Of a stretch of DNA of 45,848 nucleotides, positions 20,372 to 30,768 are shown one piece after another. Location of the stretch: the NCBI GenBank assembly GCA_023375785.1, contig SZWC01003555.1, forward strand, positions 23,699 to 69,546. The letters run 5' to 3'. Under the pieces are notes generated by a model. That model saw only the letters and a list, made by a program, of their open reading frames with translations, searched no databases and was not told the DNA's origin. Each line of letters starts with the position of its first letter. Positions within the stretch are counted from its first letter, which is position 1. A program made the position numbers and the translations under genes. Source of the stretch: Penium margaritaceum (Eukaryota; Streptophyta; Zygnematophyceae; Desmidiales; Peniaceae).

Positions 20372-20690
20372 CCTTTGGTCGTCGTTGACTCCAGGAGTGG
20401 TAAAGTACACCTCCAAGCTCGTCAACCACATCCAAAATGTCTGTCCTTTGGAATTCGCAGGATCAAACGGTTTTGGAGAGGCCGGAAGAATAATGGGTTC
20501 ATTCGAGAGTTGGGTGTTTCTCTTGAAGAGCCACCATTGCAACATTGACTTGTTGGAGCAGATGGCTGTTCATCTCCTCGAGCGCGAAGATGCGGTTCAC
20601 AACTTCCTCGTTGATCCGCGCTTGTCGTCCAGTGCCACCTTTAGTTCCTGCTGCATGCGTCGAGGCTATCCTTCGAGGCGTTTGGTTCAT
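20372..20690 (-). pseudogene. Gypsy F gag, N-terminal part
   Basis: Minus strand in two overlapping frames. From ATG at 20690 there is a coiled-coil stretch (INEEVVNRIFALEEMNSHLL) that ends after QEKHPTLE; a frameshift then leads to SPKPFDPANSKGQTFWMWLT and SLEVYFTTPGVNDDQRNA, the start of a Gypsy capsid domain. Element E interrupts the gene here and the capsid continues at 14453 leftward. The ORF running past 20371 reads E LTR sequence and is not gag. Confidence 0.82.
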
Positions 20691-20945
20691 CTTCCTTGAA
20701 TCTGTGACTAGGTTGGTCGACGGAGCCGTCGTGGTTTATCCAGCTACCACATAGCCTGCCACGCCGGCATTCGATGCCGCTTCCGAGTTCGCGTGCAAAG
20801 GCACGTTCTGCTCCTCCATAGCCGATGTCGTTGCCAAAGACCCGCTGCTGGTCATCGGATGCGTTCGCTCAGTTCATGTCATAGTTGCGAAGTCTGCGAA
20901 GTCTTAACATAGGATATCCTCTAATGGTTTGTGCGAGGTTGTCTT
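20691..20945 (-). other. Gypsy F leader segment
   Basis: Non-coding sequence between F gag ATG and the Copia C insertion. I see no ORF or repeat of note. Its last five bases GTCTT (20941-20945) are the left target copy of Copia C. The rest of the leader and the PBS are at 36181-36239. Confidence 0.6.
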
Positions 20946-21547
20946 TCTTGGTTATGGTCATGACACACGCAAGTGCCCTCTTGTCTCCTTGCACACACAC
21001 ACACACCTCATCGCTGCACGTGATTAATCTTGACTAAGGCTCTTCAGTGCAAGACTGTGACGCAGCATGGGACGCACAATGATAGTGGCACCATCAAGTT
21101 GCAGAGTGATAGCCACAGTACCAACATTGTCCTCATGACGAGCCTTAGTTTAGTGATAATGGCACATGCCGAAATGGGGGATAAACTTGTTGACATGCAT
21201 GGTTGTGGTGTGACTGGTTTCCTACACACTTGCATGCTTTTAGCGTAGTGTACCGGGTTGCTGATCCCTCGGGACCACACGTTCGGTTTGTACAAGCGTG
21301 TGAGAAACCGCCTGGAGCTCGCTCGCTCCAGGGCGAGGTTCGATCCTTGGGTGGCGTCCGAGCCCCACGTCGAGTGATTCGCGTGGGTGGCCCGATCAAG
21401 TGGCTATCTTCACTTTGCTCACTTGTTACCTACTACTCTCTCTAGTTTTTTTAGCTTTCCTCCCCGATCCATGGTTTCACCTGTCGCCAGCTACTCGCTT
21501 ACTGCTCACTTGCTTACTTGCTAGCTTAGCATTCAAGGCTACCTACA
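20946..21547 (+). repeat. Copia C 5' LTR
   Basis: About 602 bp, starting TCTTGGTTATGG (3' copy TGTTGGTTATGG, so the TG is mutated) and ending CTACA. It contains an (AC)n run at about 20991-21006. GGTTCGATCCT at 21337-21347 is a 10/11 match to a pol III B box; the 3' copy is 11/11. Confidence 0.9.
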
Positions 21548-21558
21548 GGTATCAAAGC
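21548..21558 (+). other. Copia C primer binding site, probable
   Basis: GGTATCAAAGC follows the LTR end CTACA directly and resembles the tRNA-iMet site TGGTATCAGAGC, lacking the first T and with one G to A change. Assignment to tRNA-iMet is likely but not certain. Confidence 0.6.
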
Positions 21559-21590
21559 AAGAGGGCTATCCCTCCCTGCCGCGACAATCC

Positions 21591-22069
21591 TGAGACCTTG
21601 TGAAACCTCTTCGGGTCGCACCTAGGTGGCGGGTGATCCCGCGCAAGTAACAATCCCACTACGGCAGCTTGAGGCCGCAACAGCAACGGCCGTTCTGCAC
21701 AACCGCTGCTACTGCACCTGTGACTCACGGTGTGCACACTCCCAGCTTCCTGAGACCTTGTGAGCCCTCTTTGGATCACACCTCAGTGGCGGGTGATCCC
21801 GCCCAAGCCACAACCCCATTACGGAAACTTGAGACCGCAGCAGCAGCAGCCAATCTGCGCAGCCGCTGCCACCGTACTTGTGACCCATGGCGTGCTCACT
21901 CCTGGCTTCTGAAACCTCGTGAGTCCTCTTTGGATCACACCTTAGTGGCGGGTGATCCCGCGCAAGCCACAACTCCACTATGGCAGCTTGAGACCGTAGC
22001 AGTAGCAGCCGTTCTACGCAGCCACTGCCACTTCACCCGTGACTCACGGCGTGCTCACTCCCGGCTTCG
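21591..22069 (+). repeat. Three 160-bp tandem repeats in Copia C leader
   Basis: Units begin near 21591, 21751 and 21910 with TGAGACCTTGTGA or a close variant. Each contains GGCGGGTGATCCCGC, a CTTGAGACCGCAGC-type stretch and CGTGCTCACTCC. Spacing is 160 and 159 bp. They lie between the primer site and the upstream ORF; the last unit runs into its first codons. Role unknown. Confidence 0.85.
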
Positions 22070-23298
22070 GCCGACGCGTGTATGACAGCACCATCACTCC
22101 TCAGCCGTCGTTCAACCCCCCTTCTCTTCGCTGTGCTTCTACTCTTCGCACGCACAACGGATGCTTGAGCATCACCCATCGCACCCGCACTCTGCATGGT
22201 GACTGTGCCTGGTGCACACAGCTACCCCGTGCCACACGAAGCACCGCACTTGCATCCGTGCCTCCGCCCACAGGCCCTACTGCAACAGCGCACACTCCTA
22301 AGCAGCTCAGGCTGCCCCCAGGTAGCCCTGCATCCGGCAAGCTGGCGTCTCCGACCGTGACCGAGCCTATCCCTACGTCGTCCACAGCAGCGTGGGACCA
22401 TCTCTGCATTGAGAAGGAGCTCGCGTACTACGAGGAGCGTGCGGAGAGGGAGGTGTGGTCGTGGGTCCATCGCAGCAATCCGGGGTATCACCTCGGTGAA
22501 GACTACGACCCTGCTGACTACTACGAGTGGGCAGACGCACGGGACTACTCAGCCCGTTGCCAGTCGGCCAACGACGACTCTCCGACGGCGTAGAACGAAC
22601 CAGCTACGACACCACAGCAGGACCACCGACCTCACCACTCTCCGGTAAGCCCACCCATTGCCCATAGGACGCGCCAGCAACGCCGCCGTGCTGCTCCCCG
22701 TGGCACGACCTCACCCTCTGCGGCAGCGGTGTAAGGAGCCCCTGCTTCGCGTCGTGCCGTATCTCCAGACTTATCAGCTAGAGAGTCCTCTTCCTCTTTG
22801 CCCCTTGATATTCTTGCAGCATTGCAGGCTGCACTTGTGTCCAGTGCTGCTGTGGCATCTACTTTTGCAGCCACTGCACGTGCTGCATGTGCACCAGCCA
22901 CCACTGCCGCAGGGAGAGCCGTTGACATTTACACTATAGCTGCTGTTGATCAGGGACCCTTGGCAGTTGCTGCTGTCAACGTAGCTACTCAAGTTGCCGC
23001 AGTAGCAGACGCAGTAACATCAGCAGCAGCTGCAGCAGCTACATCTCTCTCCACTACAGTTGAATCTATCCACACCTCCACAGCACAAGCTTCGTCTCTG
23101 TCCTCCTCTTCATCTTCAGTGACTGGTCACATACAGTTGTTGATCTCGACTGCTGCAACCATCTCCACCCTGTCCGCTGCAACACTGACAGGTGTAGCCT
23201 GCCTCATTGTCTCCGCATCAGCCACTATTGCAGTCGTCGCCTCCTCAGCTGCTGCGGCTCTACCACCTCTGTTCTTCCTACCCCGTCATGCCTGGTGA
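22039..23298 (+). pseudogene. Ala/Ser-rich upstream ORF of Copia C, unknown
   Basis: One frame of about 420 codons from ATG at 22039, broken by TAG (22591-22593) and TAA (22732-22734), before gag starts. N-terminal third: Pro/Thr-rich, then an acidic Tyr/Trp segment (HLCIEKELAYYEERAER, LGEDYDPADYYEWADARDY). C-terminal 170 codons: Ala/Ser/Thr-rich with hydrophobic stretches (SAATLTGVACLIVSASATIA), ending LPPLFFLPRHAW. I do not recognise it. Its length despite stop-rich surroundings suggests real coding, perhaps an extra leader protein; it could also be a gag N-terminal extension separated by mutation. Confidence 0.45.
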
Positions 23299-23467
23299 GC
23301 TTGGGCTCTCTTGGTCTCTCTCTCGCCTTGCCTATTCTGTATTGGCGTGTTCGTGTGTCCAGGTTGTTGCCTTGTAGCGAATTTCCGACGCCCTTACCAC
23401 ACACTTCCCATGCCTAGTGGGGCAAGGGAAACTCTGCCAAAACTTTCTCGGCAGAGTCACTGGCAAC

Positions 23468-24570
23468 ATGCCATTTGACGATTACTAATACACCGCACTA
23501 CAAGCTGAGCTTCTGCGTGAGCGCAATGCGCTGCAAGCAGCTCTCACTGCTTAGCGAGTTGCTGAGGAGAAGTTGCGGGCTGAGCAGGTGGACCAAGAGA
23601 CCTTTGCCAATCACATTGCTGACCTGGTTCTTGATCGTCTCCAACCCACACTGCGCGGCACTCAGTCTGCCAGCATTGCTGCAGCGTTCTCCACCTCCCC
23701 CGCTTCCGTATATGCCACCACTGGCACTTCATCCTCTGATCCTCTTGCAGTTGCCGTAGCCGCCGGCGCAGCCGTAGCCAAAGCACTGCGCAAGCCCGAA
23801 TTTGACTCTATTCCACCCCACTTCACCTCCAATCTCACATTCCATTCATGGGATGTTCGTTTGAGTGCCTGGGCACAGGGGGAGCAGCTCTGGGAATACT
23901 ACCATGAACCCAACCCCTCGGCTGCTCCACCTTTTATGCCAATCAAATCTGAGCCGGCACGAGCTCTTCGTGCCCTCATTCGAGCTGGACCTGACAATCT
24001 CACAAATGAGATTGAGTCTTACAATGCAGACACTCCATGCCGCACCCCCGCTGATCCTGTTGGGGCTTATGCCCTGATGAAACGGTGCACAACGTTCACT
24101 GGACATTCAGCACAGAGCGTCCTCACTATCCAGTTCAACACGCTCTCCATGCGTGCTGATGAGACTGCTGACGCCTATTGGGCGCGCAGTCTGCGACTGC
24201 TGCGCGACCTCGGCAAGGCCGCCCCTGGTCAGCTCCCTGTGGTTCTGTCCATCGTCAACGGCCTCATCCCTGAACTGAGCGACATCTTTCGCGAGGTGAA
24301 GGCCACAGAGCTTGAGCACTTGGCTGCCATCCCTGTCCCCGCTGATGCACCCCCTAGCATTGGGGCTTTGTGGGAGTTTACCTCCCAACGCCTCACCGAC
24401 TGGTGGAGCTCACTGCAGAACAAACGCATTCATTGCGCCGCCGTTGCAGCAACAGCCATCGCACTCCCTTCTTCCTCCACCTCCCTTGCCTTGAACTCAT
24501 CCACCACCACCACCTCCACCACTACTACCACTTCTCTTGCTGCACAAGGGGGTGGTCGAGGTGGGGGGGT
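23468..24570 (+). pseudogene. Copia C gag
   Basis: Starts at ATG 23468 (MPFDDY). TAA (23486-23488) and TAG (about 23552) interrupt a leucine-rich coiled coil (LQAELLRERNALQAALTA). The long open part then reads FHSWDVRLSAWAQGEQLWEY and FNTLSMRADETADAYWARSL, the Copia capsid (UBN2-like) pattern. A Thr/Ser-rich linker leads into a G-rich stretch (about 24545-24580), where the frame shifts. Confidence 0.85.
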
Positions 24571-25570
24571 GGTAAAGGTAAAGGTCGCGAGGGTGGCTCT
24601 GGCGGCGGGGGGCAGGGCAGGGGTGGAAAAGGTCGCAGTTCTGATGGCGCTGCATCCCTCGCTCCCTCCACCAGCATTGTCACGTACTGGAACAACGGTG
24701 CCACCGGTCATGCGGCGCCCAAGTGCCCTGCCCCACCTGACGATGCACGCCTTGCCTCAGCTATGCGTGCTCACTGGGCACGCTCCTCGGGGTCGGGTAG
24801 TGGATCTGTACGCTCCTCCACCTCCACAAGGTCAGGTGTTGGCCCTACACGCTCCTCCCCCTCCCCCTCACTTACAGCTGTTGCCTACAACAGTGCTCTC
24901 TCCTCACCACCTCCGCCCACACCTTAGGGTTGGCCCCCAGGGCTTGGTGGCCTTGTCTACTTCGGGCCCCCCTCTGGCTTCTACTCACCTCCACCGTGGG
25001 CTTCCTTTGCTCCCAGTTCCCAGCGCCTCTCACCTGGTGCACTCATCACCAGGCCATCTGACGAAGACAGCCAGCTGGACTCTACACTCTTTCACGCAGT
25101 TCACCAACGACACCTCCGTGATCAGGGAGGTGAGAGTGTGTGTTCGGTTGAGGATGGGCGTGCGTGTGCCGTTGATTCGTCTCTTTGTGGGCCTCCTCCC
25201 GGTCATGTTCAGGGTTGTCCCCCAGCTGATGTCTCGTGGATTGAGCAGTGGCAATCGTACAGTCTTCCTTGTTGTCTTGTTGCATGTGGTCAGTGCCTCA
25301 CTCCTTGCTCTATTGTTGCCGCGGTGAGTTGTGACCCTGCATCTGTCTGCGTGACAGCTGGCTTCTGGATCCTTGATTCAGGGGCCACCCACCACATGAC
25401 CTCTTGTCCCTCCTTGTTTGTGTCTGTGGGTCCCATTGGCTCTGTTCGTTTTGTTCGCACTAGCTCTTGCCAGCTTCTCCCTGTCCAGGGGGTTGGGTTT
25501 GTCCGCTTTGTTACACTTGGGGGGAGCTCTTCCTCCCTGACGTTCTTTATGTGCCCACTCTTGAACTGAG
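24571..25570 (+). pseudogene. Copia C nucleocapsid and protease
   Basis: After the shift, a Gly/Lys/Arg-rich segment leads to a decayed knuckle TYWNNGATGHAAPKCP (a cysteine is now W), then a Pro/Ser-rich region with TAG at 24925-24927. The protease site is intact: WILDSGATHHMTS, with DSGA at 25375-25386. Next comes VRTSSCQLLPVQGVGFVRF. Near 25520 the frame shifts again. Confidence 0.85.
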
Positions 25571-27023
25571 TCTGCTGTCTGTTACGACTCTTGACGATCA
25601 GGGCATGGACTTCTCCTCCAGCCATGGCATTGCCTCTGTGTTGCATTGCACCACTGGTCGTGTTCTGCTGCGTGGCACTCACTGTGACCGCCTGTTTTGT
25701 GTGCCCTCATTTGCACCTCATCCTTCCTCAACCGCCCTCGTTCATGTGGCCCGCTCTCTCAATACCTACCCATGCACAGTTGCTCCATCGCCGCCTCTGT
25801 CACATACACACTCCTACGATTGACAGTCTGCTCCGGGACACGCCTGCTCATGGCCTTGATGCCGACACGTTCTCTGCCCCTTGCCCTACTGACTGCCTTG
25901 ACTGTTGGCAAGGCAAGATGCATCACTCCCCTTTTTTAACGTTTGAGTCCCGCACTTCTCATCCACTTGACCTCCTGCATGCCGACGTCATGGGACCCCT
26001 TGCCCATGACGCTCTTGGAGGTGTCGTTCGTTATGTGCTCTGTCTCACAGACAACTTTTCTCGCATGTGCTGGCATTTTTTCCTTCGTCAAAAGAGTGAC
26101 ATCCGTCCCACCTTGGAGTCCTGGCTACCGCATGCTGAACTGGCCTATGGTCGCAGGCTTTAAGTCTTTCACTGTGATTGCGGTCGCGAATTCATGGGTC
26201 CCACTACCCACTTCCTGACATCTTGTGGGGTGTGTATGGAACCTTCGACTCCCTACACACCCCAACAAAATGGTGTCTCTGAACGCTGGAACCGCACCCT
26301 TGCTGACGGTGTTCGTACTCTCCTCAATCAGTCATCCCTATCCCCTCTCTTCTCCTTCGCGGCCATGTGCTACATGACCTAGGTGTGGAACCGTGTCCCT
26401 CATGGTCCTCTCCCTTGCCACGTCACCCCCTTTGAGCGTTGGTACGGTCGCCGTGCTGACCTTTGTCTGGCGCGTGTCTGGGGCTGTGTGGCTGTCGTCT
26501 GGTTGCCCGAGGACTTTTGCAACGGCAAACTGAGCCCTCGCGGTTGCCTCTGCACCTTTCTTGGTGTCTTTGCCATGTCGAAGGCATGGCGATTCTGGGA
26601 CCCCGATCGCTCTCGCGTCATAGAGTTGCGTGACGCCCTCTTCTTCAAGGATGTCTTCCCCCGTGACCTGTCTCATGTCCCTCCTCCTTCTTCTCTCTCT
26701 TCCCTTTGCCGGCTTACAGAGGGTGGGTCTTTTCCAGCCTCCATTCTCCGAGCGTCCTCTTCTCCCTCTCACACGGCGTCCCCTACTGTCACCCCCACGG
26801 ACAGTGACGAGGACTCCCTTTCCTCGTCCTTGGGAGCATCAGAGCCCACCTCGGAGTCCGTGTTGTCCTTTCCCTCAGCTGGCAGTCCCGCATCCTCACC
26901 GACCACAGACAGTCCCGAGTCCTCACACTCAGCACCCACTCCCGCACAGTCCACTGCCCACTCCCGCACAGTCCACTGCCCACTCCTGACTCTGGGTCCC
27001 CTCCGGCACTTGACACTATTGTA
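25521..27023 (+). pseudogene. Copia C integrase
   Basis: GAG-pre-integrase (LFLPDVLYVPTLELSLLSVT) in one frame, then after a shift near 25780 the zinc finger (LLHRRLCHIH, with CLDCWQGK). Catalytic residues: D in HPLDLLHADVMGPL, D in FHCDCGREFMG, E in PQQNGVSERWNRTL. Stops at about 26161-26163 and 26380-26382 interrupt the core. The C-terminal part, AWRFWDPDRSRVIELRDALF, has a close counterpart in element D. A Ser/Pro/Thr-rich linker to RT ends the open frame. Confidence 0.9.
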
Positions 27024-27101
27024 GGTGATGCTCCTCAGGCCCCGATCTCCGGTCCTGAGCCCTACACTTGTGAGGGGAGACTGCATACTCTTCCTCCCTC
27101 T

Positions 27102-28294
27102 TTGTCCTCTCAGCCCTCCCGTGAGCGCCCCCGCTCTTCCAGGACGCCTGCTCAGTCTGTTCCCGTTGGTTCGTCCACTGCCTCTCAACCCACTCAGCGG
27201 GTCACCCGCTCCAGATTCTCATCCTCCGCAGCTGGTCCCTCAGTGCGACACACCGGCCTTGATGCACTAGGCCTGTCTGTGGGTGTCGTACACTCCAACT
27301 CTACAATTGGCTATGCTCTTATAGCCCATGAGTTCCATAGTGCACTTGAATCCTCCGTCGCCGGGTATGTCACCGCACGCTTTGCGGCCGCTGGCCTTCC
27401 CACTCTTTTCCTTGAACCCACCACTGTCCGGCAAGCTCATGATGCACCAGACGCTGACCTCTGGGAGAAGGCCATGCAAGAGGAGCTCACAGCCCTCCAT
27501 GAACATGGAGTCTTTGAGCTTGTGGATCTACTTGCAGGCCGCAAGGCAGTCTCTACCCGATGGGTCCTTCGGCGTAAGCTGAAGCCCGATGGAACCGTCC
27601 ACCGGTACAAGGCTTGCCTCAGAGCTAAGGGACCTTCATGAGACCTTCGCAACAATCGGGAGGTACACCACTGCTTGAGCACTGTTGAGTCTTGTCGCCC
27701 AGCACGGCTGGGAATTGGAGTAGATGGATGTCAACAACGCCTTCCTGCATGGGAAGCTCGATGAAGAAATCTACATGATACAGCCCCCGAGCTTCACCGA
27801 TGGCACAAACAAGGTCTGACGACTACGCAAAGCTCTCTATGGGCTCAAGCAGTCGCCGCATTGTTGGAACATGGAGATCTCTTGACTCTTGAGCGAGGAG
27901 GTTACCGTCGTAGCACGGTTGATCCAGCGCTCTTCTTGAGTGCCCCCTCAGAGTCGTTTGTGGCCATACTGGTCTACGTTGATGACCTGCTCATTGCCTC
28001 ACCTAGCCCCACAGCTGTCCAGTCAGTGAAGAATCTGCTACAATCTGCGTACAAGATGAAGGATCTAAGACCTAAACCAGTAATTCTGGGAATGGAGCTT
28101 GAGCGTGATCGTCAGCGTCACACCCTGCACGTACACCATGTTGCATACATCCGCACACTCGGGGAGCGCTTTGACTCCCTGCTTGCGGACATCCCCACCG
28201 CATCCACACTGATGACTCCAGTAGGTGAGCGCCTGCTGAAGTTGCGGGACTCAACGCAGCTGGGGGACCTGTTGATGTCACCGACTACCATAGT
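27102..28294 (+). pseudogene. Copia C reverse transcriptase
   Basis: Preceded by a Ser/Pro-rich linker. RT begins near DLWEKAMQEELTALHEHGVF and continues VSTRWVLRRKLKPDGTVHRY. Between about 27640 and 27860 the frame is broken by several stops, but [18 protein letters not shown] and ALYGLKQSPHCWN can still be read. The catalytic YVDD is kept (ILVYVDDLLIASPS, about 27968-28009). A further shift separates RT from RNase H. Confidence 0.9.
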
Positions 28295-29053
28295 GTGGTC
28301 GGCTCCCTCATGTACCTCGCCACCATCACTCGGGCGGACATGGCCTTCGCGGTCAAATTCCTTGCCCAGTTCTTCCAACAGCCTCGACAGAAACACCTCA
28401 AGGCTGCACTGCGTGTGATCCGCTACGCGTTGTCCACCACACGCGTGGGAATCTACTACTGTGCACAGCCCTCCGTGGTCGTTGACGGCTACACAGACAG
28501 TGACTGGGCACATGACACGGATGCTCGTAGCCACAATTGTTACATCTTTCTCGTCGGAGGGACTGCTGTCGCTTGGAGGAGTGGAAAACAGGGTTGTGTC
28601 GCTCGAAGCTCCAGTGAGGCCGAGTACGTGGCTCTAGGCGCAGATACATGTGAGAGTGTGTGGTTGTCCCGCCTGTTTCAGCAGTTGCGTATTCCCATTC
28701 GTTGCATCACCCTGCGCTGTGACAACCAGAGTGCAAAGGCAATCATTGAGCATGATGGCATGCATCACTCTCGCACTAAGCACAACAACATTGAGCATCA
28801 TTTTGTATGCAAGCACATTACTGCTGGAGAAGTTCAGGTTGTCTGGGTCGACACTCGTCAGCAGCGTGCAGACTTTCTCACTAAAGCTCTCAGCAGTGGA
28901 ATGTTCAAGGCGGCCGTGCATGCTGTTGGCCTGCTATGTTCTCGTGATGTCCCAGGTTGGCGAGAGTCCTGTGATGTTCTCTTCGTTTTGTGTTCTATGT
29001 GTGTGTGGCCTGTTTGTTTGTGGGTCATGGGGGAGTGTTGGTTATGGTCATGA
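28295..29053 (+). pseudogene. Copia C RNase H
   Basis: Open for about 250 codons: GSLMYLATITRADMAFAVKF, DGYTDSDWAHD, SSSEAEYVALGA, RCDNQSAKAI, and RQQRADFLTKAL. These are the normal Copia RNase H landmarks. The frame ends inside the LTR; the purine run CATGGGGGAG just before 29036 is the polypurine tract, so coding and priming signals overlap. Confidence 0.93.
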
Positions 29054-29321
29054 CACACGCAAGTGCCCTCTTGTCTCCTTGCACACACACACACCTCATC
29101 ACTGCAGGTGATTAATCTTTACTAAGGCTCTTCAGTGCAAGACCGTGACGCAGCATGGGGCGCACAGTGACAGTGGCACCATCAAGTTGCAGAGTGATAA
29201 CCACAGCACCAACATTGTCCTCATGACGAGCCTTAGTTTAGTGATAATGGCACATGGCAAAATGGGGGATACATTTGTTGACATGCATGGTTGTGGTGTG
29301 ACTGGTTTCCTACACACTTGC
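29036..29321 (+). repeat. Copia C 3' LTR, first part
   Basis: Starts TGTTGGTTATGG and matches 20946-21231. It is interrupted by Copia B after CACACTTGC. CTTGC (29317-29321) is the left target copy of B. Confidence 0.92.
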
Positions 29322-30140
29322 TTTCAATGCGCCGGATAGCAATCGTCTAGAAGACGGGTCCCGACATGGGAGGCCGCCAACCGCTCTTGGTATTGCAACC
29401 AAGACAACATATCACCCTCAAACAAGGGATCCACACTTTAGGTTCGTTTGGTTTGCATCCTCACGAAGTCCGCATATTGGTCTTTAGTGTCTACCTTTGG
29501 TTGGACACTCTGTGAGGAGTCTCATAGGCAAGAAGTGTAAGTGGATGCATACAAGGTACACACTTTTATACTTGCAGAGCTTTGCTAAAGCTTCTACTTG
29601 TAGTGGCTCCTCTTGAACCAACCTCAATCTACAGTCCTACTTGGCGCGTCCTTAGACCGCCAAGTTTCATCCTCAAGGCAGGCTCTAGTAAGCTTCCTAG
29701 AAGCTTCCTGTCCCAGTTTTGGCCATAAACAAAACTGCGATCGTCGCGGGGTTTGAACCCGCGACCTCTCGTTTGAGACTCCGACGCCTATTCAACCAAG
29801 CCAAAAAGGTATGGTTTGCATGATGAGCCACAGGGGACATACCCATTATGGGCAGTGCATTCCTGGCCCATCTCAGAANNNNNNNNNNNNNNNNNNNNNN
29901 NNNNNNNNNNNNNNNNNNNNNNNNNNNNNNNNNNNNNNNNNNNNNNNNNNNNNNNNNNNNNNNNNNNNNNNNNNNNNNNNNNNNNNNNNNNNNNNNNNNN
30001 NNNNNNNNNNNNNNNNNNNNNNNNNNNNNNNNNNNNNNNNNNNNNAGACCAAGGGGACATACTCCATAGAGCAGTGCATGCCTTGTCTGTATGTGTAGCT
30101 AGCCAGCTAGGCAGTGGACAAGGTGCATACTATTTCAACA
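29322..30140 (-). repeat. Copia B 3' LTR, containing a 167-N gap
   Basis: Minus sense: starts TGTTGAAATAG at 30140 and ends near 29322 (TTTCAATGC, the TGTC end mutated). Real sequence is 557 + 95 bp, equal to the 652-bp right LTR. TATAAAAG (minus, 29573-29580) is a TATA box. GGTTCAAACCC (minus, 29749-29759) is a perfect B-box match within an 8-bp-stem hairpin (29743-29765). A polypurine tract (AAGGGAGAGATT) lies just right of 30140. Confidence 0.9.
29879..30045. other. Assembly gap, 167 Ns, size overestimated
   Basis: The right LTR of Copia B runs straight from CTCAGAA through one C to AGACCAAAG at the corresponding place. The gap therefore hides about one base if the two LTRs are colinear. 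ORFs spanning it are meaningless. Confidence 0.85.
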
Positions 30141-30201
30141 AATCTCTCCCTTGCACCTCTGTCCATCTATCGCTTACTGGGCTCCATCAATGCCTTGGGA
30201 C

Positions 30202-30768
30202 TCACCCTTCCTCTGCCGCACTCCTCATGCCGAATCCACGAATGCCTGCATAGTGCAAGTCACTCTCCAGCGGCTTGGTCATGCAGTCAGCAAGCATGCT
30301 TTTCGTTCCGCAGTGCTGCAAGTCCACCACATTCTTCATGACCAGGTCACGTGAGTAGTGGTAACTTTTGTCGATGTGCTTTGTTCGCCGGGAGATGATC
30401 TCGTCTTCAGCCATCGAGATGGCACTCATGTTGTCCATGTGTACGACTGTGGCGTCCTTCTTTGGCACTGTCATTTCGCCAAGTAGGCTGCGTAGCCATT
30501 GAGTCTCCTTGCACACCTCGGACAGAGCAACGTACTCCGCCTCAGCCATGGACATGGAAACACAATCCTGCTTCCTGCTGGCCCATGAGATGGCAGCGCC
30601 ATTCAAGATGTACACGTATCTAGAGGTGGATTTCCTGTCGTCGAGATTTCCTCCCCAGTCAGCATCGGTGTAGCACTTCAGGCGAAGGGGGTCCGTTCCT
30701 TCTTAGCCTCCACGGACGAGGTCCATGTGACGTGTCTTCTGTAGGTAGCGCAAGATGCGCTTGACTGC
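30202..30768 (-). pseudogene. Copia B RNase H
   Basis: Reads CYTDADWGGNLDDRKSTSRY, MAEAEYVALSEV, HMDNMSAISMAED and MLADCMTKPLESD, ending at a stop followed by the polypurine tract. Within it, a stop near 30704 stands where A has leucine. It is in frame with the RT segment, separated by a TAG at about 30766-30768 where A has glutamine (HWQVVK). The D-N-Q-S motif has become D-N-M-S. Confidence 0.9.

Noticed and set aside
29735..29811. A functional tRNA gene on the minus strand in the Copia B LTR
   Set aside because: The T-arm is perfect and a D-arm-like stretch exists, but the anticodon arm and acceptor stem do not pair, and the other LTR copy is equally unable to fold. Kept only as a tRNA-like or B-box motif.
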